From positions 4,278,001 through 4,342,000 of the forward strand of contig JAVTVJ010000068.1 in the NCBI GenBank assembly GCA_034509425.1: a DNA stretch of 64,000 bases. The letters are read 5' to 3'. A program made the translations under genes and the position numbers. Under the pieces are notes generated by a model, which was given only the letters and a program-made list of their open reading frames with translations, searched no databases and was not told the origin of the DNA. Shown one piece after another: positions 14,101 through 27,400 of the stretch (position 1 is the first letter of the stretch; every line of letters begins with the position of its first letter). Source of the stretch: Eopsaltria australis (lineage: Eukaryota > Chordata > Aves > Passeriformes > Petroicidae).

Positions 14101-17100
14101 TTTCCAGTACCTAGTAGGGTCCAGAGGAGAGCTGGAGAGGGACTTTTCACAAGGGCATGGAGTGATGGGACAAGGGGGATTGGCTGTAAGCTAAAAGAGG
14201 GCAGGTTTAGATCAGTTATTAGGGAGGAATTCTTTACTATAAGGGACATGAGGCCTTAGAACAGGTTGCCTAGAGAAGTCATGAACTCCCCATCTATCCC
14301 CAGAAGTGTTCATGGCCAGGCTGGATGGGGCTTTGAGTAACCTGGTCTTGTGGAAGGTTCCCTGCCCATGGCAGTGGAGTTGGAATTAGATGATCTTTGA
14401 GGTCCCTTCTAACCTCAAACACCCTAGGATTCTGTAAGTATAGATTATGTATTTCACATTCTAATATACACATACCATTGTATTCAGTGGCATGATGTCT
14501 TAAAGAAATGTACTTTACTGAAAAATAAAAAAGTGGCAAGTCAGTTTTAGAAAATCAGCTTGCTTCATCTTCCCCAAGACAAATGTGCAAGTCAGGATCA
14601 AATGTACATGACAGAGATGCTTGTCTTTTGTTAAAATGTCCCTTCTCAGAGTTGCATTTTTGTCTCCTTCGTGATGGCACACGTTTCCCTGAGGTAACAC
14701 CTTGGAAAACATGTGTCTGTTTTATCCACAGGGAGCTGAGTGATGTGGATTGTGATGGGGCGCTGACACTCCCAGAGTTTTGTGCCGCTTTCCACCTTGT
14801 TGTTGCAAGAAAGAATGGTTACCAGCTGCCTGAGACACTGCCAGAGACACTGCTGCCCGAGTACCTTCAAGCAGGTAAAGTTCCTGTGGCAAGTCATGTT
14901 CCTGCAGGCATCTCAGAAATCCAACATGTGTGTGTTAGACAGGTTCACTTTGCATCCTGGAGTGGGCTTCTATGCCGTGTAATGATTCTCCAGCTGCATT
15001 TAAGGCATGTGTTTTTAATTGTGCTTATGAGGTGATTGCTGAAGTGATATATCACAGCATAGAGATAGGGATGCAAAGTGTAGCAGTTACCTGCTTTAGT
15101 GTCTGCCCCTTTGCTCCATTGTGCTTCAGGTGTCAGGACAGATGAAGAGGCAGATGAGTACCTGTAAAGCAAAGGGAATCCAGCAATGGTTTTAAACCGA
15201 AAGAGGACAGGTTTACATTAGATTTTAGGAGGAGTTTGTTTACTATGAGGGCAGTGAGTCACTGGAACAGGCTGCCCAGAGCAGCTGCAGATGTTCCACC
15301 CCTGAAACTGTTCAAGGCCAGGTTGAATAAGGCCTAGAGCAACCTGGTCTAGTGGAACATGTCCCTGCCCATGGGAAGGGAGGTTAGAACTAGATGATCT
15401 TTAAAATCTATCCATACCAAACCATTCTGTGTGTCTATGATATAGCTTTTAACTCTTTTGATGATTTTTCCTTAATGTATCTCCCCTGAAGATTTGTTAA
15501 AAATGATACTGGACTGCATTAGAACTTACTATGTTAGTGTATTTTTTTAGATGGAGATACTGCTTATCAAAGGTTGATTTTTTTTGTCATTTATTTTATG
15601 TGATTTACAGGTTCTTCTGTGGGTAGTTAGCATTAATGACAGGAGGATTACAACAATTCGTGTAGCACAATGATGAATTAATCCAAAATATAAAATACTT
15701 CACTAACAATGTGCAGTGAAAGACCTGCCCTTTCATTTGTTCTCTTCAGTTATGTCTCTTTTAATTATGAATTAATGTTGAAATATATACTGCTACATCT
15801 AAAAATGTGCACGATTCTCGAGGGCAAGGAGGTTTAATCACAGATGATAATTACAGTGCTAAGGGATAACATTTAAGACCTAATAAAATCTCCATTAAAT
15901 TTGATGACACTGAATATATTAAAAGGCAGGAAAAGAACAAATCAAGCTGCAGTTAGGAAAATTTAGTGGTGACCCTGTATCAGATTTGTGAAATAATTTC
16001 TGAGGGAGTCATGTTCCCTGTAATCCTCTATATTCATATCCAAAGCAATAAGCTACTGGTGCACTTCCAAATCTTCATCATTTCTGGTCTCTCTAATAAT
16101 ATTCCACTGTCATAATTACAACTACCCTGTTCCTCCCAGGACCACCACTTTGTTCACTACTTTCATGCCTGCTCTCATGATAAATTGGCTTGTAAACTCA
16201 TCCATGCAGATTCTTCTTGATGTGTCTTCACATTGAGCCTTTTTGGGTAAAACTGCAGTGGAAATACCTATCTCTAGTAGCAGGGAATCATTGTGTCAAT
16301 GGGAGAAACAGCATGGTAAGCTGCAGTTGTTCCCTGGGAGTCCTCTTTTTCCCTATTTGTCCCTTTCAGCACTCAGTTCTACCATTTTCTCAGATGATTT
16401 TTGTTTCCTGCTGTTGCATGAAACTAAGCATTTCAAGCAAATCTACATGGAAGATGTGAAAGGACTAATGGTTTCTTATGGGTCCTTTAAATACCCCAGC
16501 TAATGAACTAATTCTGGTTAATTTGAGGGTCTGAAAATATCGTGCTCATTCTGCAATCTGGTCAGGATTCATAAACCTGTCTTTTGAAAGACTTGCATTA
16601 AGAAAAAGCAGAACATCTCAACACACTGTAAACCTGTGAATCACAGAAAAACATAGAGCCCTGGTTGTATTACTTCTGAAATAAAAGCATTGATAAGTAC
16701 ACAAGTGCCTCATACGCTTAACTAAAATGTCAAAAGCAATTTTCAAGAGAAATCTTGTGTTTTCATGTTTTCATAATTTGATTTCTGTGAAATTTAGAAT
16801 TATTTTTAAAAATTTTTTTACTTCTTAGGACCCAGATAAAGATTACTGGAAGCTGTTTTTCATTAGGTTGTTGTATTAGTTTCAGAATGAGACGTAATTT
16901 GGTTCAATTGAAGTATTTGCATCTGATAAGAGTTTTGTTAAAGCTTAAAATAAAATGACTTGGAGCAAAAAAGCATTTAAGAATACATTAATCTTTCTAG
17001 TTTTATGACTTGTACCATAAACGACAAGCACAACTGGTCCAAATGCTATCCTGGCACAGCTCCATTGACAATTTGACCCATCACCTTCTTTTTAGAAACT

Positions 17101-20100
17101 TTTTATTAAAACTAATTTGCAGAATCTCAAAAGCTATTTGCTCTGTGTGAAACTCACTGTACTGTAAATTAAGAGAGATTTCCAAGAGCTTAATTTATTG
17201 AGATAGAAGAAATCCTAGCCAAAAACTAGAAATGTGGTTATTCTGCCTTTTGATATATTGACTTTAAAAAGATATATTTTCCAGCTCAAAAAACAGATTT
17301 ATCTCAGAGAAGCTAATCCCAGAGTGACAGCAGCAGAAGGACCTGAGCTTGTGGGGTAGAAATTAGCTTGTTGTGAATTTTTCTTTGAGAAGTTAGATGT
17401 GATTTTTTTCCTTTTCTTTTTCCCTGCTCTCCATGTTGTTTAGTTGAAGATGGTACATACTACAGTATTCACAGTGTTTAGTGCTTTGCTTTTTGCTCAC
17501 CTTCAATTTTAGAGTATAATGTAGATTCTACTATACTTTTCAGTATTCAAAGTGTCAAAATTGCTAAGAGAACAAGGTATAAATGTAAGATCAACTAAGT
17601 TGATACTGAACTGGGAGAAGAAAAAATTTCTTCCATATTTCACCATTATTTCTACAACAGAAATTATGCATGCTATCCCTTTCATGACACTGACTGACTT
17701 TAGAAGCAAGATAGAAAGATTTTCTTCATGTTGTTTGTCATCTGTGTTTTATGGATTAGGTCTGAGATGTAGAAATGAAGGGCAAAATTATGCTAGAACA
17801 CGTTTCTAAGAAGTGTGTATTTATCAAAGACTTGGGTCTCTGTGTTTGGCTTGTTTTTTTGTTGGTTTAGGATTTTTTTTTTTTTTTACTTTTTTTTTTC
17901 TTTTTCTTTCCCTTGCAGCTTGTTTGAAGCCCATGCGTGACTGTGCACTGTTTGATTCTTATTCTGAGCCATTGCCAGGCAGTCAGCAGGCTCGGGACTT
18001 CAGTCGGACAGAGGTGAGCAGGTGTAAGCTGGGTCCTTGCCTTGCAGAGGGGAGGGGCTGGACCAGCTTCACAGAGACTGTGCTGTGTCTGAGAGGACTT
18101 CTGGAATAACCTCTAAGCTTCTCATTCAGCCATCTCAAACCCCCATCTCAGCCATTTCTTCTGTGTGTGGAAAGGGCTGACAGGCTTTTCAAGGGATATT
18201 CCCACGTGACAGTTCACCGTAGTTATTGAGGGACTTGTGAGATGCTGGAATCTGCAGAGAAATAGACTCTACCTGTTGGTGTCCTGCAGGGCTGCTGCAG
18301 GAGGGGCAGTGGGGCACATGGACACTGTTTAGGTGGAGTATCTACTGAGTCTGAATTGGTTGAAAAGATGAGGCTTCAGCACAGGCCTAGAATCATAAAA
18401 TCATGTAGTTTGGAAAAGACTTCCAAGATCATTGATTCCAACTGTCAGTCTAACATTGCCTTCTTTCAGATAGTTGTAGAGAGCAATAAGGTCACCCCTG
18501 AATATCTTTTTCTCCAGGATAAACAACCCCAAGGAATAGCTCCCTCAGCTATTCCTTGTTGTGCTTCAAACCCTCCACCAGCTCCACTGCCCTTCTTTGA
18601 ACACACACCAATATCCTTTCTTGTAGTGAGGGGCCCAGAACTGAATGCAGTAGGTTTGGTTGGAGGGAACAGGGGCTTTGGTCTATATCTCTAGAGGTCC
18701 CTTCCAAATCCAGTTGTTGTATGATTCCATGAGGTCTGCTGCAAGAAAAACTGAATTAGGGAGAAGAGTTTAACACTGAGGTTTAAATCCCAGACTTTGA
18801 AACACTCCATATGACTGAACTAATCATGGCCACTGAGTTGTGCCTGAGTATTGCAGCTCTCAATGTATGTGCTGTGGGATTTAAAGGTTAAGGTAGTTAG
18901 TCAAGTGACAGACTGACTGCAGGAACCAGCCCTACTGACACTCTTCTAATTTTAAAAATAATGGTATGGTATGGTATGGTATGGTATGGTATGGTATGGT
19001 ATGGTATGGTATGGTATGGTATGGTATGGTATGGCAGCTCAGCAGGGCTGTTCTCCAGCTATTTCCTCCCGATGCCTTGCTCTGGGAGTTCCTGGGTCAG
19101 AACCCAGCTGCTCCCTCAGCAAATCCATCTTGGTAGTGGTACCATCAAACAGAACCTTCTGAGCTTCTATGGAGTACAGTGTTCACTTCAGGCACTGCTG
19201 CAGCCAGCACACTGAGCACCCAGTGTGCCTGCTGGAACTGTTAAATATCTGTGCTATCCCTGGGAGGTGCTGCTTGTCCTACAGCAGCTTGGCCAAAGCA
19301 CAGCAGCCACACTGGGCTTTGGAAGCAGCACTGCTGATCTGGTAGTGCAGGGTGTTGGTATGTTGGCAGCGTGGGCAGGTCCTTTACCAGAATTGTCAAT
19401 TCCCTTGCTTATGACCTTGTTTTGGGTGACTTGCCACCTAAAATATAAAAGAAGATATAGATATAATATAGAGTTAAATTGTATTTGAAATATAAACGAA
19501 TATATAATTATGTATCTTTCATACACATAATTTAAAAGCTTCAGTTTACGTTGTCCAAGATTAATGGACTTTAAAATTGCCCCAGAAGTGATTTGAAAAT
19601 CATTTTGACTTGATTTTTTTTTTTGTTCAACTTACATTTTTACATTCAGGATTAATACACTGAATGAGTATCATTTGGAAGGTCAGTAATTCATCTTCCA
19701 TTCATCTCCCTCAGTGGGAAGTGCAGCAATTCACTCTGGCAATTTCATTTGTATCGTGGCTACTTGAGGAATTATACTTTTGATATTGATCACTGCATTA
19801 AAAATATTATATTATCAATGCAATCTGTTTTGCATTACCTCTGTGTCTTTTTTAATTTCCACCTGTCATCCATTCAGGCTCTTTAATTTGATTTCAGATG
19901 ACTATTTTTACTGTGACTGCTGAACAGTACGATGCTGCAATAAAATGGAAACACTTCCTGAATGCATTCATAAAGAAAGTAATGGCAGGAGACATGGCAC
20001 CTGCATGCCAGGCAAAATGCACCAAGGCTGCTGATAATATACTTGAGAATGACATGGGTGACTGATTTTTGTTTACCAAGGAAGTTTTCTCTTCGCAGTG

Positions 20101-23100
20101 TTTTTGTTTTCTCAAGTTTTCTGTCTCCCATTCTCCTTTGGTTCTTTTCTACAAGCTTTCTCACTGCCAAAATCTTAAAGTTAAAACATGCATAAAATGA
20201 CTGGCTGGGGTTCCTCTGAGCTCCCTCAGAAATGTCAGGCTCACAGTTCATTGAAATTTCTGAAAGTCGTTCCATCAATTGAAGCATGCTCTGAATTAGG
20301 TCTGTACTCTTATGTTCTTCACTTGAGTGTCAGGGCTAGCTATGGATGTGAAATATTTTGTTCATATATTTTCAGAGTCCTCAAGCCATATTGTTGCTTT
20401 CTCAGAAGTATTGGGGTATCCTATTCCCCAGAAACTTTACAAAACAGATGTCACATACCTTTACTGTGGAGTTTTTCTTTTTGAACTACTGACTTGAGAT
20501 TTTTGTGGTCTTTTAAAAATGTGTATGAAATATAGGTTTCTCAATTCATTTGTTTAGGCCAAATTTATTTCAGGATATTTTTAGGTCAAACCTCTTCCAT
20601 GCTCCCTGGGAAAAAAACCAGCATCACTTAATGTTTAGAGGAGTTTAGGGTTTCTGATGCTTGCTTTAATGTCTTACTTGGTTGCAGAGTGTATCCTTGT
20701 TCTTACAGATAATGGAGGTAGAATTTGTTCCAGGTTCCATCAAGTGGGCTACACAGCAGAAGCTCCAAGAACAATAAATGCCTAAAAGCTACTGCTGAAA
20801 TAACAGAAGATTAAAGAATAAGACTAGGGAGAAATTCCTTGTTTTCCTATCAAAGGCCTGAATGGGCCTCCTACAGACTTGGTAATGAAATTTGTTTTTC
20901 CCTTCTCTATGACTGCATGTGGAAAGAAAAGAGTAGTTCAGGGATCAGCCACATCAGCCAGGAGCCTTTAAAGCATGACCATCAGGCTCTGCAGTACAGC
21001 TGGAGTTTTGGTTAGAGAGACTTTTCTCATGGAGGCTGGAGGTTGTTTCATCCATCCTAACACAGGTGTTACACACAGCTCTGCTGGGAGAAGCCTCTCC
21101 TTACAAATAGTCCTCATCTCCTTCAGTAATTCACTGTTCAAGTGCTCCCCTAACTAACTTCAGCTGTGGAACTGTTGTGCCTTGAAAAGCAGGGTTATAC
21201 TGTCTTTCTGTAGGTCCTCTATGCTTCTTTATCTAACAAAGAAATTGTGGTGCAAGAGCAAATGTCACCATTATTTGTGTTGATCCGTACTCTCAAATAT
21301 TTGACCGTGGAAAGGTACAAGTACGAGCTATAACAATCAGTGTAATTAACAAATCTTCTTTCTTTAAGAAGTCATCAGCTGAAGAGGTACCTGATAACTC
21401 TGCCCTGTTGCAAGATGGAAAGAAGGATGAGAAACAAGGTATTCAAATAAATAACTTTTTTCCATTAAGGATTAAATTATGTGTGTTTTTAGTAAACCCC
21501 CTACACTTACTAACAGAAGCAGTGGTATTTTTGATTTCTAAGCTGGTTGTGTGTTGCTGTAGATTTAAAGAGACAACTCACAGCAGCTGAGCTAAAGACT
21601 AAATGGAGGGGTTTGCTTCAATATCACTTCTATAGTATGTGGATTATATGAAATGTACCTTCTAAAATATGTCTAATCCTAAGGCAATTAGTGTTGCACT
21701 TCTTATTTAAACAAACATTTAATTGTTATCAGGAATTTTTTAAGAGTAAAGATTACACTGTGCCAAATTTTCAATTTCCATTTTTGCAAGAAACATCTAC
21801 ACATCAAAATCTGGTTTTTTTCTATTTGAAAAAAATGATACCTGTATTTTCTTGCAAAACAAAAGTTTTAGTCAAGTTGGACTGAAAAGACCTTATTCAT
21901 TCATTTCATTTGAAATCCATCAGCAGCAAGCCATGTGAAACTGGGGTGATCTTTCCCTTTTGCCACATAGCAGCTTCTATGGCTTCCAGAATTGGCACCA
22001 GATCATCACACAGCCATTCGTTCCCTTTTATATTCCCTTTTCCCAGTTCTTACTTGCTGTTCCTCCGTTGTAGAAACAAAACAGTTGTGGGTATTTTGTT
22101 GCCTGATTCTCAGAGCTGCAGATTATGTATTAATTAAAATAAAAAATAACTTGGCCTCCCAGATGTCCACACGTTAAGATTGCATCACAGCTGTGAGACC
22201 AGGTAGCCCACATTCCTGATTCACCTTCCACACTCAGGTGTGACAGACTTTGACAGATTCCCAGTGTCCCTATTTCAAAGAAAGTTTGTCAAGAGTTGAT
22301 GTGTGTTTGTAAAACGTTTTGACACGTCAGCATATTCCAAGAAATCAGTGTTCTGTTGACAAGGTTTGTTTTGTTCTAAGATGTATAATGAACCAGAGAA
22401 GGACTTGAACCTTGAAGGTTATTGCTTTGAAATGTCTAGGGAAGATTTACTTTTTAGTAACGGAATATTTTTTTCCCTGTTTAGATGACGAAATTGTGCT
22501 TTGATTTTCGTAGCTGACATGTTAAGTCACATGGGAACCTGTTTTGAGACATGCAGTCCTCCTTCAGGGCTGAAGATATGCTGTATTTGTGACACAGATT
22601 GCTACCTTTTCAGCCAAAAAACAAATACTTTTGTTCTACCTCTTATTACTATTCTGACGAACATGAGAACAGATCACTCTTCTGACTGAGGGGATCTCCC
22701 CAGAAGTCAAGAACCTGCAGTTCAGGACAGTAGAAGCCAATTTTCCTGCATTTTCAAGAGTATACAAGTAAATTAACTTCACTTAGGTTATAATGTAGGT
22801 AAATTTGGAAGATAATGTGAACTGAACTGGGTTACAAGACCCAAAACTTTTCCCACATGTTTTGTTTGATAAAGGCAGGTCGCAGAATCATAAAGCTGGT
22901 AAGGTTGGAAGGGGCATCTAGTTCAACCTCCCTGATAAAGCAGGGTCATCCTAAAGCAGGAGAGATTTCATTCCAAGTGGTCATTTAACACTGAGTATTA
23001 CAGTGCATCAAAATACACTATGGTGCATTAAAAACTCCTCAAGAAAGTAATTAGAAAGGATGTGTAGGGGAATGTGGAAGGGGAATAAGCACTCAACCCC

Positions 23101-24416
23101 ACAAATTCTCAAAATTTGAGATTTGGCAACTTGACAATAGGTCTTTCTTTTTGTTCTTGACTTTTGTGCTCTTAGAAATTGTTACTTGTTTGAGTGCTTT
23201 GGTTTTCTGAGGATATTTGGCTACTTTTCAAGCATGTTTGGGGTTATAAGATGTCCAATACCGGTTTAGGTGTTCTTTTCTCAGAGCTGATACTTGTAGA
23301 TTTTACCCACACATACTTAAAGTAATTATCTTTTTTTTTTTTTTTCTTAAGCTCTTAAAGTAAGCACTACTCTCAAAACTATACCAAAGGAATTTCAGCA
23401 CTTGACTGTGAAAGCAGGTAAGGAAAAAAACCACCATGTGTTACTTGCATGAGAATTTTGATCAAGAATTTCTCTATCACAATAAGCCTAAATTAGTGTA
23501 ACTTGATTAATTTTTGAAAGAACTTTTTGCTCTTGTAGTATTTTCCTACTGAAATTATCTTTTACCTCATCATGACTACTATTTGTAAGATAAATATTAA
23601 TTACCTTTTCAGGTTGTCAAAAGGTTTTCTTGCTTTCTTTCCCTCATTGTTAGTGTATGGGTTCTTCCTATGTGGAAAATGTTTAAGCTGTTTTTTAAAG
23701 AGTCTGAAGTTTTTCTGTGCTACAAACAAGATGCAAGAGCGTGGATATTGTACTTCTTGGTAAAACCTCATCTAAAGTATAGAATAGCTATATAATGTTT
23801 TGCTAACTATTCTGAAATGGCCTGTTTCTTTGTGAAAGCTCAGCTTTCCAATTTTGTGTCAAGGAATTACAGGACAGAGAGCCTTTTGCAAACGCAGACC
23901 TTGAGGCACTTAGGACACTGACGCAAGCTCTTGACTCGGGGCTTGTTTCTTTGTTGAAACCACTCCTGATTTTTCTCCCTCCAGCTCCAACATCCACTCC
24001 TTGTTCCTATCATTCTGGAAAATGTTATTTTTGGAACAGCATATGTCAAAATTACTTAGTTGCTCCAGAAACTTCCCCTGCATTCAGTTCAGTTCATCAG
24101 ACCTCCCTTGCCTTCCTCTTTGTTGATCTCTTTCCTACAGGGCTTTGTAAGCCCTCCCTGGTCCCAGTCAAGCTAAACTCTTGCTTTCTTTTGCTTTTGC
24201 ATGAGTATTTTTACTCATGAAGATATCCTTGATTAGGAAAATGGACCCCACATGTCTGTCACAGCAGTTTTGTCTTATAGCTCGATTTATTCATGGCTGC
24301 TCAACAGCTGCATGCCTCATTTCCCAACTCTTTTTTTCCTGGCTTCTTCCCAAACACTTGGCAGCTGCCAGATTTGCTATCTTCAGCTCCTATTCTCAAA
24401 AGATTGCTGCTTCTCC

Positions 24417-24473
<57 letters not shown>

Positions 24474-27400
24474 TACAAACCCTTGTACATCTCTCTCAGG
24501 GAAAGGGGAGGGTGGTTGCATGACTTTCAGTTCTGTTCTCCTTCCCCCTGGTTTTGCCCCGGAGCACAGGAGTTTTAATTTCAGTTCAGCAATTCCATCT
24601 TTAGTACATTAGGGGAAAAAAACTTACTGTCACTCCTTTGCCACCAACCTCCTTTGCCCTGTGTCTTTCATCTTCTAGTCAGGGAGGCCTTCCCAATGCT
24701 GCTGTGCTCCTCCAGCAGCGTTGCTGTGTTTGTATACCAGAGGGGACAGTGGCAGAATTTCACTCCCTCGCCATGGCTCCTGTCCCTGCAGGGGTTCCAC
24801 TCTTGCTGTGCTGCACTTTGAGGATTTGAACCAGCACATTCTCAGGTTGCATGCTACAACTGATGTGAAAAGTAAAATGTTTATTTATCCAGTGGAGTAG
24901 ATGCAGCACAGTAATTCAGTGATTCTTTCAGAATCAGTCACCATTCTGGAAGGTCATTGTAATCATTAACCTCCAGCATGAAAACTCATTTGGGATGAAG
25001 TGGGAGAAATTTTACATGCCTCTTTGGTTATTCATTTGGGCTGTTTATGTAAACTCAGGAAAGATGATAGTCTGTGAAAGTTTTCTTTGCCATCAGAAGG
25101 TCTAGAAATTTGAAATCAGTAAGAACTTTTTGTGCTTAGCATTCTGAATATCTGGCCAGTTTATTTAAACTCCTAAGTGCAAGATCATTGTTGACCTTAG
25201 CCTTCTAAAGGATTGAGGGCCAAATTTTGAAGCATTTAAATTGTACATTTCTGCCTAGATGACCAATAAGAGATGAGTCATTGAGGTTGATTTTGACAAG
25301 TGAGGAATGCTTTGGGTTTTTTCTTTAGCATTTTGCCTTTTTCAGCACAATTTTCCACCTGATCTTAAGCCTGTAAAACAAGGAGGCAGCTGTTGAGTGT
25401 AAGATGCTAGGCTACAGTCAAAAGTTACCAAATCAGCATCCTTTGGAATATTAAAATGAAGTTGTCTTACAAGAGGGCTGTAAGAACAGCTCAACGCCCA
25501 AACCAGGAACCTTCACATTCTCTTTAATTACTGCAGACCAAGCTGCTCAGTCCGTCAGGCTCTACTACTCCAGGAATAGTACTAACTTTTGATTAATCAA
25601 TGTAAATTATTTACTCAGCAGCTTACCCATTTTGTGAAAGTGCAACCAAAGCAGTAGAAAAATGGAAAACTCGTGAACTGGATAAATAGTTTTGTATCAT
25701 CTTGAATGATTTTGTCATGTATGTGTATAAACCTGCACCTCAGACATGAAGTGTGCTCAGACTGAATGTACCAAAATAGCTGCATGTTTCTTGGAAATCC
25801 GGCCACAATTATTCATATGGCCTAATAATGAACTACCTGCTTTATAGTATTTTTTCTATTGTACTACTCCTTTTGAAAGGAAAGCTAAGTCTGGGTATTC
25901 TGTAATTGTAGCCTTGAATTTCCTAGTTTTTCAAAAGCTTAAAATAAAATCCTTGGCAGTAGCCTTCTATTGCTATCATTTTTTATTAGTAGTCATTTTG
26001 GAATTCTCTCTTCCTTATGTGCTTTCCTGTTTACCTCAACAGGATGTCCTTGGAGAGTTTGAATGTCAGTTTTACCTATGAGTTTTTATATTAAAGGCTT
26101 TCTAAAAGAAGTGTGAATAGAATTACAGTCTCCATAAGAAAAGAAAAATTTGAAGATTCTTAAACATGGTTTAGCTTGGAAAGGATTTATACTTCCTATT
26201 TCTAAGTGGCATATTTAATAATTGTGCATGTAATTTAATAATCAGCAATTTCAGCATTGGAAAATTGGGTCATATGGCTGTAGGGAAGCAGTGTCTGAAG
26301 TTGTATTCTCTGGGAGTTTGACACAGAGAGAGGGAGGAGGATTATCACCACTGCATATTTTAATATTAATTCCCTCTCCCTTCTTTAGTTGCTAGGAAGA
26401 GTTTGTTGCAGAGAAATCTGGAATGACTGTGAACCAGTTTGGTGATGACAATCTACTAGAACTTGGTTTATAAGTGGTCATTTGTGTCACTGCCAGCTGC
26501 AGTAGGGTTTATTCCATCCAAAACACCAGCTAGCTCTGCATGATCCTAAAAGCACTTTCTTTTATGAGAGTTAATGTGTGGCTGTACATGTGCCATATGC
26601 TGCTACTTGTCTTCTGTGAGCCTAAAGCCTCCTGTGGAGGTTCTGTGCAGTAGTACAGTGCAAGCCATTAAAAACTCAGTATTTGCCAGCTGCTGCCACA
26701 GGCAGCTCCTGCTCTGTGGTTTGGAGGATCCGTTGTATTCTCAGGTAGTGCTCTGTAGTAGCTGGTGATAAATGTCTGACTTGAAAGCAGGCATATATCT
26801 GAAGGAAGCTAGAAATTCTGACAATTATTTTTTTCCCTAACCTACTTGTTTCTCTTGAGTGTTGTACCTTGATTAGCAGACTGGGAAAAATACAAGGATT
26901 CACTTTGTAGATGCACTGGGATCATTGATGCTGCTGTAATACCTTGAGGATATCTCAGTGGGTTGAATTTGAAAGCAATCATGCAGATATGTTTTCTCAA
27001 AATTATCTGATACTAGTAAGGAGAGTAACAGAAAAGACAATGTAAACCAAGGAACAGTGTCGAGGAATTACCCAGAGAGGATAATTCACCACTGTTGTTT
27101 TCCTATCACATAAAACCTGCATGTGGCAGGATATTTGGAATTCATCCAAATAAAAGAAACCCATTTTTCCATTAATGGAAATGTTGATCAACAGTTAAAC
27201 TTAAAAGCTTTCTACCTTCAAATATCTTCCCTTCCCAAGGTCAAAACAGTCTCAATGTGACATGTAATTTTTTGTAATGGGTGATGTACATTTATACTAA
27301 TTAGTTAAAGTATTTAGGAAGGACATAAATCTTCATGCTTTTGGAAGCAGGACAGCTAATAGATACCTGGACTAAGAACAAGATGTTTTTTAGAAAAAGT

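Larger units (their letters stand above)
18014..21368 (+). other. REPS2: REPS2 intron between window exons 8 and 9
   Basis: Contains an inverted CR1 pair (18389-18732) and the (ATGGT)n array (18961-19034). Beyond 19040 no further repeat is recognised. Confidence 0.85.

Noticed and set aside
13791..14249. 152-codon minus-strand open frame
   Set aside because: It is the antisense reading of the CR1 fragment at 13796-14440.
24217..24612. Three overlapping open frames with long TH repeats
   Set aside because: Produced by the (CA)n microsatellite, not by a gene.
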